A DNA stretch of 64,000 nt from Eopsaltria australis (GCA_034509425.1 JAVTVJ010000490.1:372001-436000), one strand, 5' to 3'. Positions 12,701 to 24,484 are shown, counted from the stretch's first letter. The notes: a model not told the origin generated them from the letters alone. Translations and numbers: made by a program.

Positions 12701-12996
12701 TTAAATCAGAGCTTTCCTGCAGGGAGGTAAAAATAAAATCTTTGTTTCTACTGCGTGGCAGGAGCAGAGTTTGCAAAGACAGTCTCGTTTCTTGTCTCCT
12801 GAGAGACAGCACTGGCAGGGTGGGACCTTCTGTGCCCCTCTGAAATTACCACACACTGAGATTTTGATCAGTAGAGCTCTGGGTTTGGAGGCTTTTTCTC
12901 TGAACTTAAATATTAACAAAGGCTGTTCCAGTTTCTGGTATTCCTTTCTCTTGGGAGGGATGGTGAAGAGCAGGCAGAGGGCTTAGGGACCCTTTA
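9723..12996. other. Unique sequence with a possible conserved non-coding stretch
   Basis: No gene was recognised. At 12440-12760 an AT-rich, repeat-free stretch contains isolated CpG-bearing motifs (TTGGCGGCATTACGG and TTCCGTAGGTGCGGG) in otherwise CpG-poor DNA. That is compatible with, but does not prove, a conserved regulatory element. The 111-codon minus-strand frame at 11567-11902 reads fairly protein-like but has no homology that I can name and no splice support. Confidence 0.5.
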
Positions 12997-13210
12997 GAAT
13001 CACAGAGGAATCATTAGGGTTGGAAAAGACCTTTAAGATCATCGAGTCCAACCTTTAACCCAGCACTGCCATGTGCACCACAAAACCCTGTCCCCAAGTG
13101 CCACATCCATGGTTTTGAACACCTTCAGGGATAATGACTCCACCACTGCCCTGGGCAGCCTCTTCCAATGCCTGACCAGCCTTTCAGTGGAGAAATTTCT
13201 CCCTGTTTAA
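12997..13210 (-). mobile_element. CR1 LINE 3' fragment, GGAAAAGACC tail class
   Basis: The copy starts with AGAATCACAGAGGAATCATT and GTTGGAAAAGACCTTTAAGA, then ATCGAGTCCAACC. It continues through the CR1 blocks CCTGTCCCCAAGTGCCACAT, CCACCACTGCCCTGGGCAGC and CTTCCAATGCCTGACCAGCC. It lies on the minus strand, is 5'-truncated and has no coding capacity left. Confidence 0.95.
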
Positions 13211-14518
13211 GAGCTGTTCTCACACCCTGCTCACTCAGGATCAGTTACCAAGCTCAATTCCCATAAAGCCCGACAAAGACCCCTCTAATTTTCTCTCCAA
13301 CTTTTCACTTTCCCGGCCTCTCTGCAAAAAGCCATGGAGTAAAATTCTTGTGCAATTAGTGGCAAAATTCCCACTGACTTCAGCAGGGCCAGGATTTCAT
13401 CTTAGACCTAATATTGCCTGTAAATTCCCTTCTAATTAAATTAGTGGGCTGAACTGTTCTCAGTGGTGCATTGAGAAAGAAAAGTTCTTTCCACTGCAGG
13501 AAATGGAGAGTTCAGTCCTACGTCCTGCACTATTTATAGGGGACCCACATCCTCCATCCAGCCTTTAATGCTGGTGAACTTCCATGACTTCTTACCAATG
13601 GGAATCTCTTTCCACCTCAAGCTACTGGAAAGGATTAGCCCATAATTAAATTTCTTCAGTGAAAAGCCATCTTTGGCATAAGAAAAATCTGCCTTTTTGA
13701 GAACTGATCATTTCTCTGCTCAGTTACAGTGAACCTACAGACACTAAATCACAATAATTACACAGTCATGTACATACTTCTATTTTTTTTTTTTTTTTTG
13801 CCAACACCGAGTGAATTAACAGGTTTAATTTTCTTTTGTGGCACCCAGTTTGGATAGTTGATGTTATCTGGAAGCTTGCCCAGAGGTAGTTGTAAGACAT
13901 TCTGCGTCTGTCAAACAAGAAATACCTACAAACAAACTCACCCCCCTCTGTTCTCTGTACCTGAGCTCACAAAGAGAACGTGTTCAGAGTGAGCATCCAG
14001 AAATCTGACAATGAACACGAGAAGCCTGAGCCTCAACCATCCAAAACAGGGGAATTCCACAGATTTCTTCCTACCTTTTTTTCCTCCTCCAGCAGATGAA
14101 ATATTTATTGCTCAGCAATTGCAGAAAGAGAAAGTGTTTTGCATGTTTTGCATCCCTAATGTCTATTTCCCATGGCACAGATTAAGAGGGCAGCAGAATT
14201 ACCAGGCAGCTCTAATGAGCCAAGAGGTCATAATTTATGGATCTGCCTTTAGAAACACAGGCCTTGCCATCTGTGCTGCACTTTGCTGGGTGTGAATCTT
14301 AGCTCAGGAAACCTGATATCACACTGCTTCAAGGCAAGAAATCTCCTTCTGCTACCTCGTGGCACCAAGTTCAGCCTGGTTCTTCACCTGCTGCTCTTGG
14401 TGCTGCCCTCAGAGCACACCTGGAGGCTGCAGGCACAGAAACACCTCATTGGTGTGAATTTTCCACATTCATTTGGCAGAGTCCATTCTCTTCAACCTGG
14501 ATGTGGTGAGAGACATGG
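13211..14518. other. Unique sequence, T17 homopolymer, no gene seen
   Basis: A T17 run lies at 13783-13799. The stretch 14094-14260 is repeat-free and AT-rich and is a fair candidate for conserved non-coding DNA. No splice-supported frame was found. Confidence 0.5.
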
Positions 14519-14660
14519 AGAATCACAGAAGCACAGAATATCCTGAGCTGGAAGGGACCCACAAGGATCACCGAGTCCAGCTCATGGCCCTGCATGGGAC
14601 ATCCTCAAGAATCCCACCCTGTGCCTGAGAGCATTAGCAAACACTTGCTGAACTCTGGAC
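14519..14660 (-). mobile_element. CR1 LINE 3' fragment, CCACAAG tail class
   Basis: AGAATCACAGAAGCACAGAA, TATCCTGAGCTGGAAGGGAC and CCACAAGGATCACCGAGTCC are the 3' terminus of the same CR1 class as the copies at 1.07 and 28.57 kb, in minus orientation. The match becomes weak after GAGAGCATTAGCAAAC. Confidence 0.9.
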
Positions 14661-14921
14661 ACCGAGAGATGTTGCCCTGAGCTCACCTGAAAATGTAATC
14701 AGCCTTGATGGTTTCTGAGAGAAAAAAAGGGAGGGGCAGCAAGCAAATGTTGCATTTCAGAAGATTTAATTCTATAATGAGTATTGGTGGATAAAGGACG
14801 TGTTTGCAGTGTAAGGGAGTCCAGGGTCTGTCCATATCATCCATTTAAACTTTGCACACCAGAGGTGTCATCCCAGCACCTGGACAGGGAGGTCAGAAGT
14901 CTCACAGCAAACTTTTCACAG

Positions 14922-15050
14922 ATTTCACAGATTATTGGGAGTTGGAAGTGACCCACAAGGATCATCAAGTCCAACACTTCATAGAATGGGGATAGAACCA
15001 ACAAACTTGGTGTCATCAGCACTGTGCTCTGACCAGCTGACTGTGCTGAT
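14922..15050 (-). mobile_element. tRNA-Ile-headed SINE with CR1-like tail (TguSINE1 type)
   Basis: Read on the minus strand, the segment from about 15050 to 14983 follows nuclear tRNA-Ile. It keeps an A-box region (GCTGGTCAGAGC), the central CCAAG and a B-box-like GGTTCTATCCCC, with several substitutions. It then passes into GGACTTGATGATCCTTGTGG and a CR1 3' tail ending in degraded copies of the CR1 terminal octamer. A tRNA head with a LINE tail defines a SINE mobilised by that LINE. Passerine genomes are known to hold tRNA-Ile SINEs with CR1-X-type tails. The broken T-arm and D-arm pairing argues against a functional tRNA gene. Exact ends are approximate, and no target-site duplication is evident, as is usual for CR1-driven insertions. 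Confidence 0.82.
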
Positions 15051-15121
15051 ATCATTGCAATTTGTTTGTGTGACAATGTGTTCCTGAGGTCCCAGCTGTG
15101 CTGGATATGGGCCCCCAAAAT

Positions 15122-15450
15122 CTCAGAATCATGGAATTGTTAGGGTAGGAGAAGACCCTAAAAATCACCCAATCCAACCATTACCCCAACACCAACATGT
15201 TCACCACTAAACCCTGTCCCCAAATGCCACATCTACAAAACTTTTAAACACTTCCAGGAATGGTGATTCCACCACTGCCCTGGGCAGCCTCTTCCAGTGC
15301 CAGACCACCCTTTCAGAGAAGAAATTTTCCCCAATATCCACCTTCAACCCCTTATGGCACAGGTTGAGGCCGTTTCCTCTCACCCTGTCACTTGTTGTCT
15401 GTGAATAGAAACCAATCCCCACCTGGCTATGCTTTGTATTCAATTACCAA
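15122..15450 (-). mobile_element. CR1 LINE 3' fragment with ORF2 C-terminal remnant
   Basis: The copy starts with CTCAGAATCATGGAATTGTT and runs through CCAATCCAACCATTACCCCA, CCCTGTCCCCAAATGCCACA and CACCACTGCCCTGGGCAGCC. The minus strand holds an open frame (15207-15443) with the CR1 ORF2 C-terminal signatures HWKRLP and FLEVFK. This is the extreme end of the reverse-transcriptase polyprotein, without any catalytic domain. The element is 5'-truncated near 15450. It is one of three minus-oriented retroposons within 1 kb. Confidence 0.95.
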
Positions 15451-16896
15451 GGAAAATAACTGTTCTAATGCCCTCCTAAAGGAATATTAATACCACATTC
15501 AGCTTCTTTAGAGCTGTGGCCTTTGCTTATGGGGAATGTTTGAAGAGCCAGTGGGAGCCAATTCACCCCAGGGTGGAACATGTTCCCAGTGGAATTGTCA
15601 GCAGGAACACAACCATGCCAAGAAATGAGCCCGCCAGGTTTCTGCTGTGTGGGGACTCCAGGGCATTTGTGCACTGGGAGATCTCCTGGTATCTGATCCT
15701 GCTGGGAAAAAGGCATGGAAAAAACAACAACCTCCATCCCAGGAGCCATGTCCAGCCATACCATAACAAAAGTCCTTACTCTAAGGCAAGGATTCACTTT
15801 CCAGCAGGTGAAGTGGTAGCTCTGGAAAGCCCAGATTGCCCCTGGCTCAGCCATTCCCAGGCATTCCCAAACCCATGGGTGGTTTTCCATCCCATAGGAT
15901 GGAATATACATCCTTCCCACTCCCACACATGGTCTGTGTGGAAGGGAAGGGATCAGGCATGGAGGGTGACTTGTTCATCATTTCTCCTGCAGCACTCACA
16001 GAGCAGAAACCCACAGTGTGCCATTCTATGTTATCCCAATTAAAGGTGGTTTGTTTCTTTTTTTTCCCAAAGGAATTACAAACCCCAAGCTGTGCTCTCT
16101 CTTTCTGTTTAGCACTGGAGGGAGATGATGCTCTATAACCAATCTGCTCCTTTAAAAAAAAAAAGTTTTCCATGGGCTCTGTGGATTCCTTGGCATGTTT
16201 TCTGTATTCTGTGTTTATTTTTCACTCCTGCCTGCAGCTTCAGCTGGAGATAATTGCTCTTTCTTTGTCATCGTGCAAGGTGAACTGGCTCCCCAGTGTG
16301 CTTGAGGACCTTCAAATGCTTCCCAGCTATTCCAGGAGCAAGACAGAATGCATTGCGGAACAGTTTCTTTCCACCCCCAGCAGAATTTGAGGACAGGAAA
16401 GATAAGATGACAGATTATTCAAACCTTAGGTAGGCCAATTAAAGGGGGAAAAAACCCAACTCAGCGGCAAAAGCTGTGCTGTTATAGCTGGGAAAGGATT
16501 GTTGAAAAAGGACTTCAGTCTCATCTAATTTTTGGAAATTGGTTGCAGTAGGACATGCTTAGAACAATGTCCTTTGTTTAGAAAGGAAAATTTGGTTTCC
16601 CCAGAACTGCATTTTACGATGGGGAAGTTGTCCTGCCTTGCTCATAGCCAAGTTTTTCTCATCAGCTGCAGATCCTGGTGCCAGTCAGTGTCAACTCCAG
16701 GAACAGCTGAGAGACATCTCTTGGTCATGTGGATAAATGTACCCCAGGAATGGGCTGAGTCAACTGGATTCTGGAAGTAACACCAAAATGTTGGTTTGGG
16801 AAGCTCGTGATTCAGGTGATTAAAGATGTGTGTAGAAACAGGAGCTGAAGCTTCTGGTTTGCCATCAGAGAGATGAATATTATACTCCCCCTTCAC
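15451..16896. other. Unique sequence, no gene seen
   Basis: Long frames overlap on both strands (153 codons minus, 175 codons plus) between 15465 and 16043. Mutual overlap of comparable frames with no domain match points to a local shortage of stop codons, not to a gene. There is an A12 run at 16153-16164. Confidence 0.5.
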
Positions 16897-17062
16897 TGAG
16901 TGGTTAGGCTTTCCCAGAGAAATGGTGGAGTCACCATCTCTGGAAGTGCTGGATGTGGCGTTTTGTGATCTGGTTTATTGGGCACTGTTGAATTAGGTGG
17001 AAGGTTGGACTTGACCATCTGGAGGTCTTTTCCAACCTTGATGTTCCTGTGATTCTGTGAGT
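16897..17062 (+). mobile_element. CR1 LINE 3' fragment, plus orientation
   Basis: TGGTGGAGTCACCATCTCTG, then GAAGTGCTGGATGTGGC and GAGGTCTTTTCCAACCTTGA lead to the terminal TTCCTGTGATTCTGTGA. The last bases are the CR1 octamer in sense orientation, so the 3' end is at 17062. About 165 bp of the LINE 3' end remain. Confidence 0.95.
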
Positions 17063-18434
17063 GGTTCAGCCATTGCCCTGTAAGCTGCCTTTCAAAATCT
17101 GAGCAGTGGAGTGGGCCTTTATTTCCCATCTGAGAAGCAAAACATGAATTGCTGTAGTTCTGCTTATCCCAGGAAAGAGAAGGATCCTTCCAAAGGCTGG
17201 GGCTGCTCTGGATGGAGGGACACAGCTGGGGCCCATCCCCTCATCCCTGCACAGACACCACATCAGCAGTTGCAGGGGGGTGTTGCTGTGCTCAATAAAG
17301 AATCCATCCCTGCATTCCAGGCAGAGCATCCAATAAATGGGAAAACATTCTGCGCTCATAAAACCCAGTGATAACTAAAACACAAAGCGACTGAGGCTGG
17401 AGCAGCTCTACTCCAGCCCTATAAAACCAGGAGTCACACAGAGATTTGGAAAATGCATTTTTTTTCCCCAACCTGGCAAGTGTTGTCTCAAGCTGTAAAT
17501 CCCAAAGCCAGGAAGCCTGGGGGTGCTGCCTTGGGAGCTGTAAGTTTGACTGTGATAACCCAGAAAAGGGCAAGGCTCTGAGTTAATCCAGGCAGGCTCC
17601 TGCATTACACACTGCCTCATCATCCCCCAGACAGTCAGGGGGCAGAGCAATCACATTTACATTTGTCTTGCCACTCAGAGGTGTCAGTGCTCCAGCTGCT
17701 GACCTGATCCTTCCAGTGGCCATTGCATCACTGCCCTCTGGCTCCCAGCTGCTCCCCATAAAAGTCATTACTGGACTCCAGAGATACTCTGGCTTTTCCT
17801 TTTTAGGCAAAAACAAACAAACAAATAAAATATTCAGTCTTGCCTGCGTGGTCTCTTTGTGGTTTTGAAGAAGAAAGGGAGTGGTGGGGATTTTTCTCCC
17901 AGTCCCTGCCATGAAGCATTTCACTCCCTTTTCCCAAAGTGCTTGTGATTTGAGGCAAGACCAAAAAAAAAAAATATAACCACTATTAAAAAGTGCTAAT
18001 CTTTCAGCCAATCTATCTGATGGACACATGAAAGAGGGACATGTCTTTATTTGTCATCCAGTAGGGCCAAAATTGCAATCCCTAGTGTAGAATTGATCTG
18101 TTTTGCAAGCACTGGCAGGACAACAGAGGAACTTTTTTAAGCCTGTGGCTCAGTTTATAAGAATAAATGCAAAACATATAAGAAAGGTATGAAAAGGGAT
18201 CTGGATTTTTCCTGCTGTTTTGCAGAGAAAGGTCACAACAGTGTTCCTGTGGTCTGGTTCTGTTTTTGCCTCAGGGCTTTAGAGCAGCAAGGCCTTGGAG
18301 TGTCTCACATCTTGAATTTCCATGTTAATTCTGTTCAGAAATAACACAAAGAGCCCTCCCACCATTTTCTTCAATGGACACCAGGGTTCTCAATGAAGAC
18401 GTGAAACACACCAAATATCTGAGACCTCAGAAAC
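17063..18434. other. Unique sequence with AAAC repeat, no gene seen
   Basis: An AAAC-type simple repeat lies at 17810-17830 and an A13 run near 17962. No gene or retroposon was recognised. Confidence 0.5.
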
Positions 18435-18607
18435 AGCCCAGAGAAGCTGTGGCTGTCCCTGAATCCCTGGAATTGTCCAAGGCCAGGTTGGACAGGGCTT
18501 GGAGCACCCTGGGGTAGTGGGAGGTGTCCCTGCCCATGGCAAGGGGTGGAACTGGATGAGCTTTAAGGTCCCTCACAACCCAAACAATTCTGTGATTCTA
18601 TGATTCC
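18435..18607 (+). mobile_element. CR1 LINE 3' fragment, plus orientation
   Basis: CCCAGAGAAGCTGTGGCTGT, AAGGCCAGGTTGGACAGGGC and TTGGAGCACCCTGGGG lead into GAGGTGTCCCTGCCCATGGC. The copy ends in AATTCTGTGATTCTATGATT, two or more copies of the CR1 octamer. The sequence is well preserved, suggesting a relatively recent insertion compared with its neighbours. Confidence 0.96.
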
Positions 18608-20957
18608 AACAAGAATAGGAGGCCTTAAACTACCACAGTTTTTCACATCTGGCCTAATTGAAGTCTCAATTTTCCCAGTATCCCCACAGAAGGTGTGAAA
18701 AATTACCTTGGTGGAGGCACCTGATGTCAACACATCCTCCTGACGCTGGCATTGCTTCAGTGCTGATGCAGCTTCCTTGTATTGTCAAACTCTTGAGGAG
18801 TTCCACCCACTGGCTTGATCATTATGCATGATAGGGCTTATTTATCACATTAGCAGGAGCAACTTGTGACTTCAAAATCCAAGTTTTGCCATCTAAGCAA
18901 AGGAAAAGATGTTTAGGTCCCACTATGGGAGACCTGGACCACAAAGATGAATTATCCAATCCTTCCCAATTCACAAAACTTCACCTCTAGGCTCTCAAGC
19001 TGGCCACAAATATTTGAAATAACTATTTTGTCTCCTCGGATGAGTCATGGTGTACATTTATCACCTACATTTTTTTAAAGTTGTGATTTAATTTCATCAA
19101 ACAGAGAAACAATATTGAAACAAAAGGGGATGCAGCAAAGTTTGCTGAGAAAGTTCTCCTAATGCAAATTGCCACAGCAGAGAAATTAATCTGGCCCACA
19201 GCTCACATCTACTATTTGTGAAATGTTTTAAAACCATTCCCACTAAATCAGCATGACAAATGCATTTAAACCTCAAATAAATAATTTTGAGGGATAGCAA
19301 GCATCTTGTTTTTAATTATGACACTGTCACTAGGGAGCCTGAAGGCTCCTGTGCAAATGCTCTTCTCCATCATCTGCTCCACACCTGTCTGAGGGCTTGT
19401 CTTCACCTCCCAGGAGACAGTGAGAGTAAATAGGAGGTGTTTTGAATTTCTCCTTTCCTAAGGGATAAACTGCCTGCTGTTTACCCCCCAGTGCTGTGCT
19501 CAGGAACATAAACACCCAGGCAGGGCTGACAGTGTGCAGGATCTTAGTGGGTCAAATCCTGGGAATATCAGCACATGCAGGACCCAGATCTTCAAAGGGA
19601 CCTGACTCCTGCTGATAGAATTCCATTTTGGGGACTGGGGACATTGTTGCAAATTCGTGTTCCACCCTTGTAAGTCACAAGTGAAATTTGATTTAAGGTC
19701 TTACAGAACATAACTCTTTTGAAAATGTTACCACTCAGAAACATCACTTATCTCGGCTAAACAGCCTTTAAAAGTGATCACAGGCTGGCTCCATGCCTGG
19801 AACCAAAATGAAAGGCAATCTCTTGGCCTGGGAAGAACCAGGCAAGCCTTGAAAGGTTGATTTTCAGCCATTTTCATCTGCTGTGTAAAGAGAAGATAAG
19901 GGAAAGACAGGAATCAGGACTAATAACAACCTGTGCCTTCTTAAAGCTTCTGATTTTCCTGTTAAGTAAATTAATTTTTATATAGGGGGATATATCAGAA
20001 AAGCATTAATATTTAATTACACTTAGTGCTTTGCTGCTAAGGGCAATGCCAAAGTAGATGCCTTTGTTGATGTCTGTGGTTTTAATTGTTGACATCTCAG
20101 ACAGGAACATCTGAGGGATGTTAGGGAGACAGAACAGCCTTGCTGTTAGAAAAAGGAGATCTGGGCTTCTGGGGTTACATCTGCAGTGCTTGAGGTCACC
20201 TGAGTTTACTTGGACAGTGCTTTAGGAGCACCTGGAGTATTTGGAATATTTAAACAGTGAAAAGACCTTGCTGAGATTTCAGCACTCCTTTCTGCCATGA
20301 CTACTAATTTATTCAGAGTTTAACCAGGTAACAGACAAGGTGATAATTATGAGTGGCCACATTAATCACTGAGCTTTGGGAAAGGAATGGAATAGATGGA
20401 AAAAGATAAAGCCATAGGCAGAGAGGTAAAATGAGTTTGAATTTGAATGTACTTTATGTTGAGCTTAGTGGAGAAGAGTTCATTCCCCAAATTATAATTT
20501 TCTGCTATGAATTCAGCTGATGGAGCATAGTCAGCTGTAGGTGGATGGGGAGAAAAAAGTTTCTTTTAAAATTTTTATTTATTTAATTTTTGCATGCTCA
20601 TTTCACATTTGGTGTTTAGACCATTATGGAAGAGATGTGTTTTTCATGGGATATTATATTTATTTATTATCTGCCCATGTGGTAGCAAATCCCAGTTAAT
20701 TTCATTTACTGCTGAAGTCCTTTGCTGTTTTGCCCATTTTGCAGCTGGCAGAGACACCCAATCATTCTGCAGTGGTTAGACCTGAGTATTCCACTGACAA
20801 AATGGGTGAGAAGAGGCAGTGGACAGTGGTTTTTTTTCCATTGATAGGACTGGAAACCACATGAAGAGTGCTCCTGGAACAGCACCTACCTGACATGAGA
20901 ACTACAGTAAATAAAGAGTAATTTTGAGGGAGGAACAGGGATAAAAAGAAATGAATG
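18608..20957. other. Unique AT-rich sequence, no gene seen
   Basis: No gene, RNA gene or retroposon was recognised in 2.3 kb. There are no long open frames. Confidence 0.55.
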
Positions 20958-21397
20958 GATGGGTTAGTCTGGGAAAGAGAGGCTGAGGGAGCTGGGGGTG
21001 TTTAACCTGGAGAAAAGGAGGCTCAGGGGTGACCTTGTCACTCTCTACAATTTCCTGCCAGGAGTCTGCAGCCAGGTGAGTGTTGGTCTCTTCTCCCAGG
21101 TTACCAGTGACAGGACAAGAGGACACAGCCTTAAACTGTGATAGGAGATGCTTAGGTTGAACATTAGGAAGAATTTCTTCACAGAAAGGGTGATTAGATA
21201 TTAGATTTAGATTAGATATTAGATTAGATATTAGATTCCCAGGGACATGATGGAGTCACCATCCCTGGTGGTGTTTAAGGAAAGGCTGGACGTGGCACTC
21301 AGTGCCATGGTCTGGCTGACAAGGTGGATTTAGGTCACAGGTCGGACTCAATGATATCAAAAGTCTTTTCCAGCCTGGCTGATCCTGTGATTCTATC
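20958..21397 (+). mobile_element. Longest sense-strand CR1 LINE fragment in the window
   Basis: The copy begins near TTAGTCTGGGAAAGAGAGGC and contains the CR1 blocks GAGAAAAGGAGGCTCAGGGG, AACATTAGGAAGAATTTCTT and ATGGAGTCACCATCCCTGG. It ends with CAGCCTGGCTGATCCTGTGA and TTCTAT. About 440 bp are retained. Between AGGGT and the CCCAGGG block it carries an extra 12-bp tandem array (21192-21237) not found in other copies. Confidence 0.96.
21192..21237. repeat. 12-bp tandem array inside a CR1 copy
   Basis: Three exact copies of GATTAGATATTA occur at 21192-21203, 21210-21221 and 21222-21233. A GATTTA half unit separates the first two and a trailing GATT follows the last. The array sits between two normal CR1 blocks, so it arose after insertion or on the copied RNA. 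Confidence 0.93.
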
Positions 21398-24300
21398 ACA
21401 GCAAGGCTGAACAGGGCTTTGCAGGGCTTTGGGGCTCCTCCCCTTACCTGCCTCTTCTGGGTTTATCCCACCACAGCGTGGGCTCTGGAATAGGGAAGGG
21501 TTTTCTCAGGGGTGGGAGAGTGACACCAGAGAGCACAGTCACATCACTGGGACATCTGGATTGGGATGAGAGTTCAGAACAGCCCTTGTTTATCCTCCTT
21601 AGGCCAGACCAGGAGCTGCCTCACTGAGGGGCAGCTCTAGGAGACCTGGGAATATTCCAAAAGAGGGGCACCAAGATTCCCTGATGTCACAGATCCATGA
21701 GCAGCCCCAAGATTCTGCCATTTGGGGGCACACTCAGAGGCACCACTCCCTGAGAGATTCCTGCATTCAGTCAGATGAATTCCTGTCTGAGAGCAGAGAG
21801 TTTTCACCAACTGAGCTGGAAGCAAAGCAGATGCTCAGCCCAGCCAGGAGGCCATTACTCTGTGATTATTATTATTTCCATGTGCTTAATTTCCAGCTCT
21901 CTGGTGCCTGTCAGTGATGGATGCTGTGACAAAGAACTCCTCAATCCTTCAGATAACTGAAAGCACACAGGGACTGTAATCCTCTCTCTTTATTCTAGCA
22001 AATCTCTATTGTTCAGGTAAACCATCTGGTCATTATCCCATTTCCACACTTAGGCCCTGGAGGAATTAGTCCAAGTCAGGATAATCCACTGCTGAGCTGA
22101 CAATGAGGGGTGACACGTGGTGAAATTAATTTTTTTTTTATAGTTAGGAGCATTAAAAAGCCATTCAGCAAAATGAAGTTGTTGTTATCACAAATAAATT
22201 ACAGTTCAGCGGGAAAGAATTACATTGAAAACTGATTGGCTGTAAAATTAATAATGCTTTGGGCAACGTGCCTGCTCTTGGCACTTCCCTGAGGTGTCAG
22301 CCTGTGGCAGTGCTCACACCAGCCCCAGATTGCTGTCCACACCCCACCTTCTAGGAATGATGTGCTAAGTCTTGCCCCTGGGTATCTGGCACGAATTCCC
22401 AAATATTGGAAGAAATGTGGGATCTGAGCAGGGCTCCACAGGGGACATTTGCCTGTGTGGAAGGCTGGCAAAACGCCTGTGTGCCTCTTCCACCCTCCAA
22501 ACAGGGAGAAGCAGACCTTGTAAAAGGTGTTTCCACTCCATTTTGATGTGTGGTCACACAGAGAGGACGAGAGGAGGATTTTGTTTACCCAAAGGTGGAT
22601 TTTAGCTTGAGAGTCTGGAGTTTGAGTGGAAGTGTTGTCTCTGGAGCAGCTGCCAATAACTTGAGGAATAGTGGCCACGTCTCCCTGGTGCCAAGTGCCC
22701 TCATACAAACAATTTCAGCAGCAAATAAGAGCCAGGACAGCCTCCTTCACATGGAGAGCTGGGTGAGGCTATCCCAGAATCTCTCTGTTGGTACAGGATG
22801 TATTTTCATGCAAGAAAAACCCAGTTTTCTTATACAGACCCTGGAATCCTTGGGCTTCCATGAGATAATTCAAGTGTGTTGTGTGTGCTCAGGGTTTTTT
22901 GGGTTTTTTCCTCCTGTTCCATCAGAATGTGCCCATTTAGGATGATGTGAGCAGAATTTTTGCATGAGGATTTCTTTTCATGATGAATTCTCAATTCTCA
23001 GCACTGAGGGGTGGCTGTTTGGTCAGGACAGGATGGACACAACCAATATCCTACCCCAGCTTCTGCATCAATAACTTCTCTCAAAAGTTTGGTCGCTTCC
23101 AATCTCCCTCTCTGCCTCTCTGTCAGCTTCATCCTCCTGCCCATCCCATTAAGCAGGACTGATTTCCACCAAAAACTCCCCAGAGGGGTCTTGCTGATGT
23201 CAGAAAATCCAGTTCCTAATCCAGATTGCACGGATAGAGCAGTTAAATACCACGGTTATGGTGTCATTAAAATTGTGCAGAGAAGGGAATGTGTCCTAAC
23301 GAGGCTCTTTGGAATACATCTTACTGTGTCAGTTGATTCTCTTTCAGCAAATATCAAGCCATAAAAATGTCACTGAAGGTTATATATATATTCAAGGAAG
23401 AAACAGTGAGAAGCCTCTGAGTTCACAAATCCTCTCCTCCACAATAAAAGTCTCATCTGTAGTAATCACTCATTTTTAAAGTTGTTCAAATCTAAAATTG
23501 ACTCGAAGCTATTTCTTGTTCCTTCAGTTTCAGAACCAACTGCAAGAGATTTATCTCCTTCCAAATTGTCTTTGCAAACTGTCAGTACCAAAAGGCAATT
23601 AAGCTGAAGCTCAGTGAGATATGGTGAAATAAAAATTAATTAGAAAAGGCATGTTCCAATAAAAAAAGAGTTTTCTGGCAAAAAATACATCTGTCTTTAA
23701 ATTCAGATGTGCTGCAGGGATAGAGCTGAGCTGTTTGACTCCACTTGTGATATTCTCATCAAACCCATGACACCACATGAGATGAGGCCAAGCTTACAAT
23801 TCTTATTTCAGGATTCCAGGGTGTCCTGGAATTCCAGGGTATCCTGTAAGTCCAGGTTATAGCTCAGACTCGCAGCAGCTTCTGGAGCTGATGTGCATCT
23901 TCCCAGCTTTTAAAAGGCCACAACCTCCTGTGGCTTCAGTTTTGTACAAGAAAACCAAACCTGAGGAGGTTTTCCCAATACTTTTAAAATAAATCTCCAT
24001 CTCCTTGAGCTGCCATACTGTGTGGTGACTTTGCACATGCTGCAGGTGACTACACACATTTTTAAGCTGCTGGTACCATTTCATAAACCCCAATCCAGAC
24101 CATTTCAGGTGCTGGCAACACAGGAAATGTGTTTTTCCCTCAGCCTGATGATTTTGGTTCCAGCCTTTTCAGCCCTTGTCTTGAAAAGGTGAACAGTGTG
24201 AAATTATGAGAGCACACAGGGGTGTAAGAGGGAAGCAGGGAAGGCAGTGTCATGCATCACCTTGGGTGGCTTAGACTGGGTTATATTCCTAAGGATTCTG

Positions 24301-24484
24301 GTGTTTTTTCTGTGTCATTTCAGATAATTGCAGATCCAGGCAGCTCTGGAGGAGGCTGGAGCGAGGATCTGCCTCTGGATGTGCGTGCAATGGAAAATTA
24401 CCTCAGCAAAATGAGTTGTCACAGAGCAGTGGGGTGCTGGTGTCAGGCTGAAGCCAACTGCTGTCCCTGCTCACTTGTGCTTAC
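21398..24484. other. Unique sequence with nested palindrome, no gene seen
   Basis: On the minus strand near 21442 a strong donor (GGCAG|GTAAGG) lies 37 nt from a good acceptor (CCCTTCCCTATTCCAG). This micro-exon pattern has no other support. Around 23811-23845 there is a short tandem duplication with nested palindromes. No recognisable gene or retroposon is present. Confidence 0.45.
23811..23845. repeat. 17-18-bp duplication with nested perfect palindromes
   Basis: GGATTCCAGGGTGTCCT is followed by GGAATTCCAGGGTATCCT. The junction creates the perfect 14-bp palindrome CCTGGAATTCCAGG (23825-23838). It also creates an 8-bp stem with a 4-base GTGT loop (23813-23832). Confidence 0.9.

Noticed and set aside
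15465..16043. Overlapping 153- and 175-codon frames on opposite strands
   Set aside because: Both strands are open over the same bases, indicating local stop-codon scarcity. Neither shows a motif.
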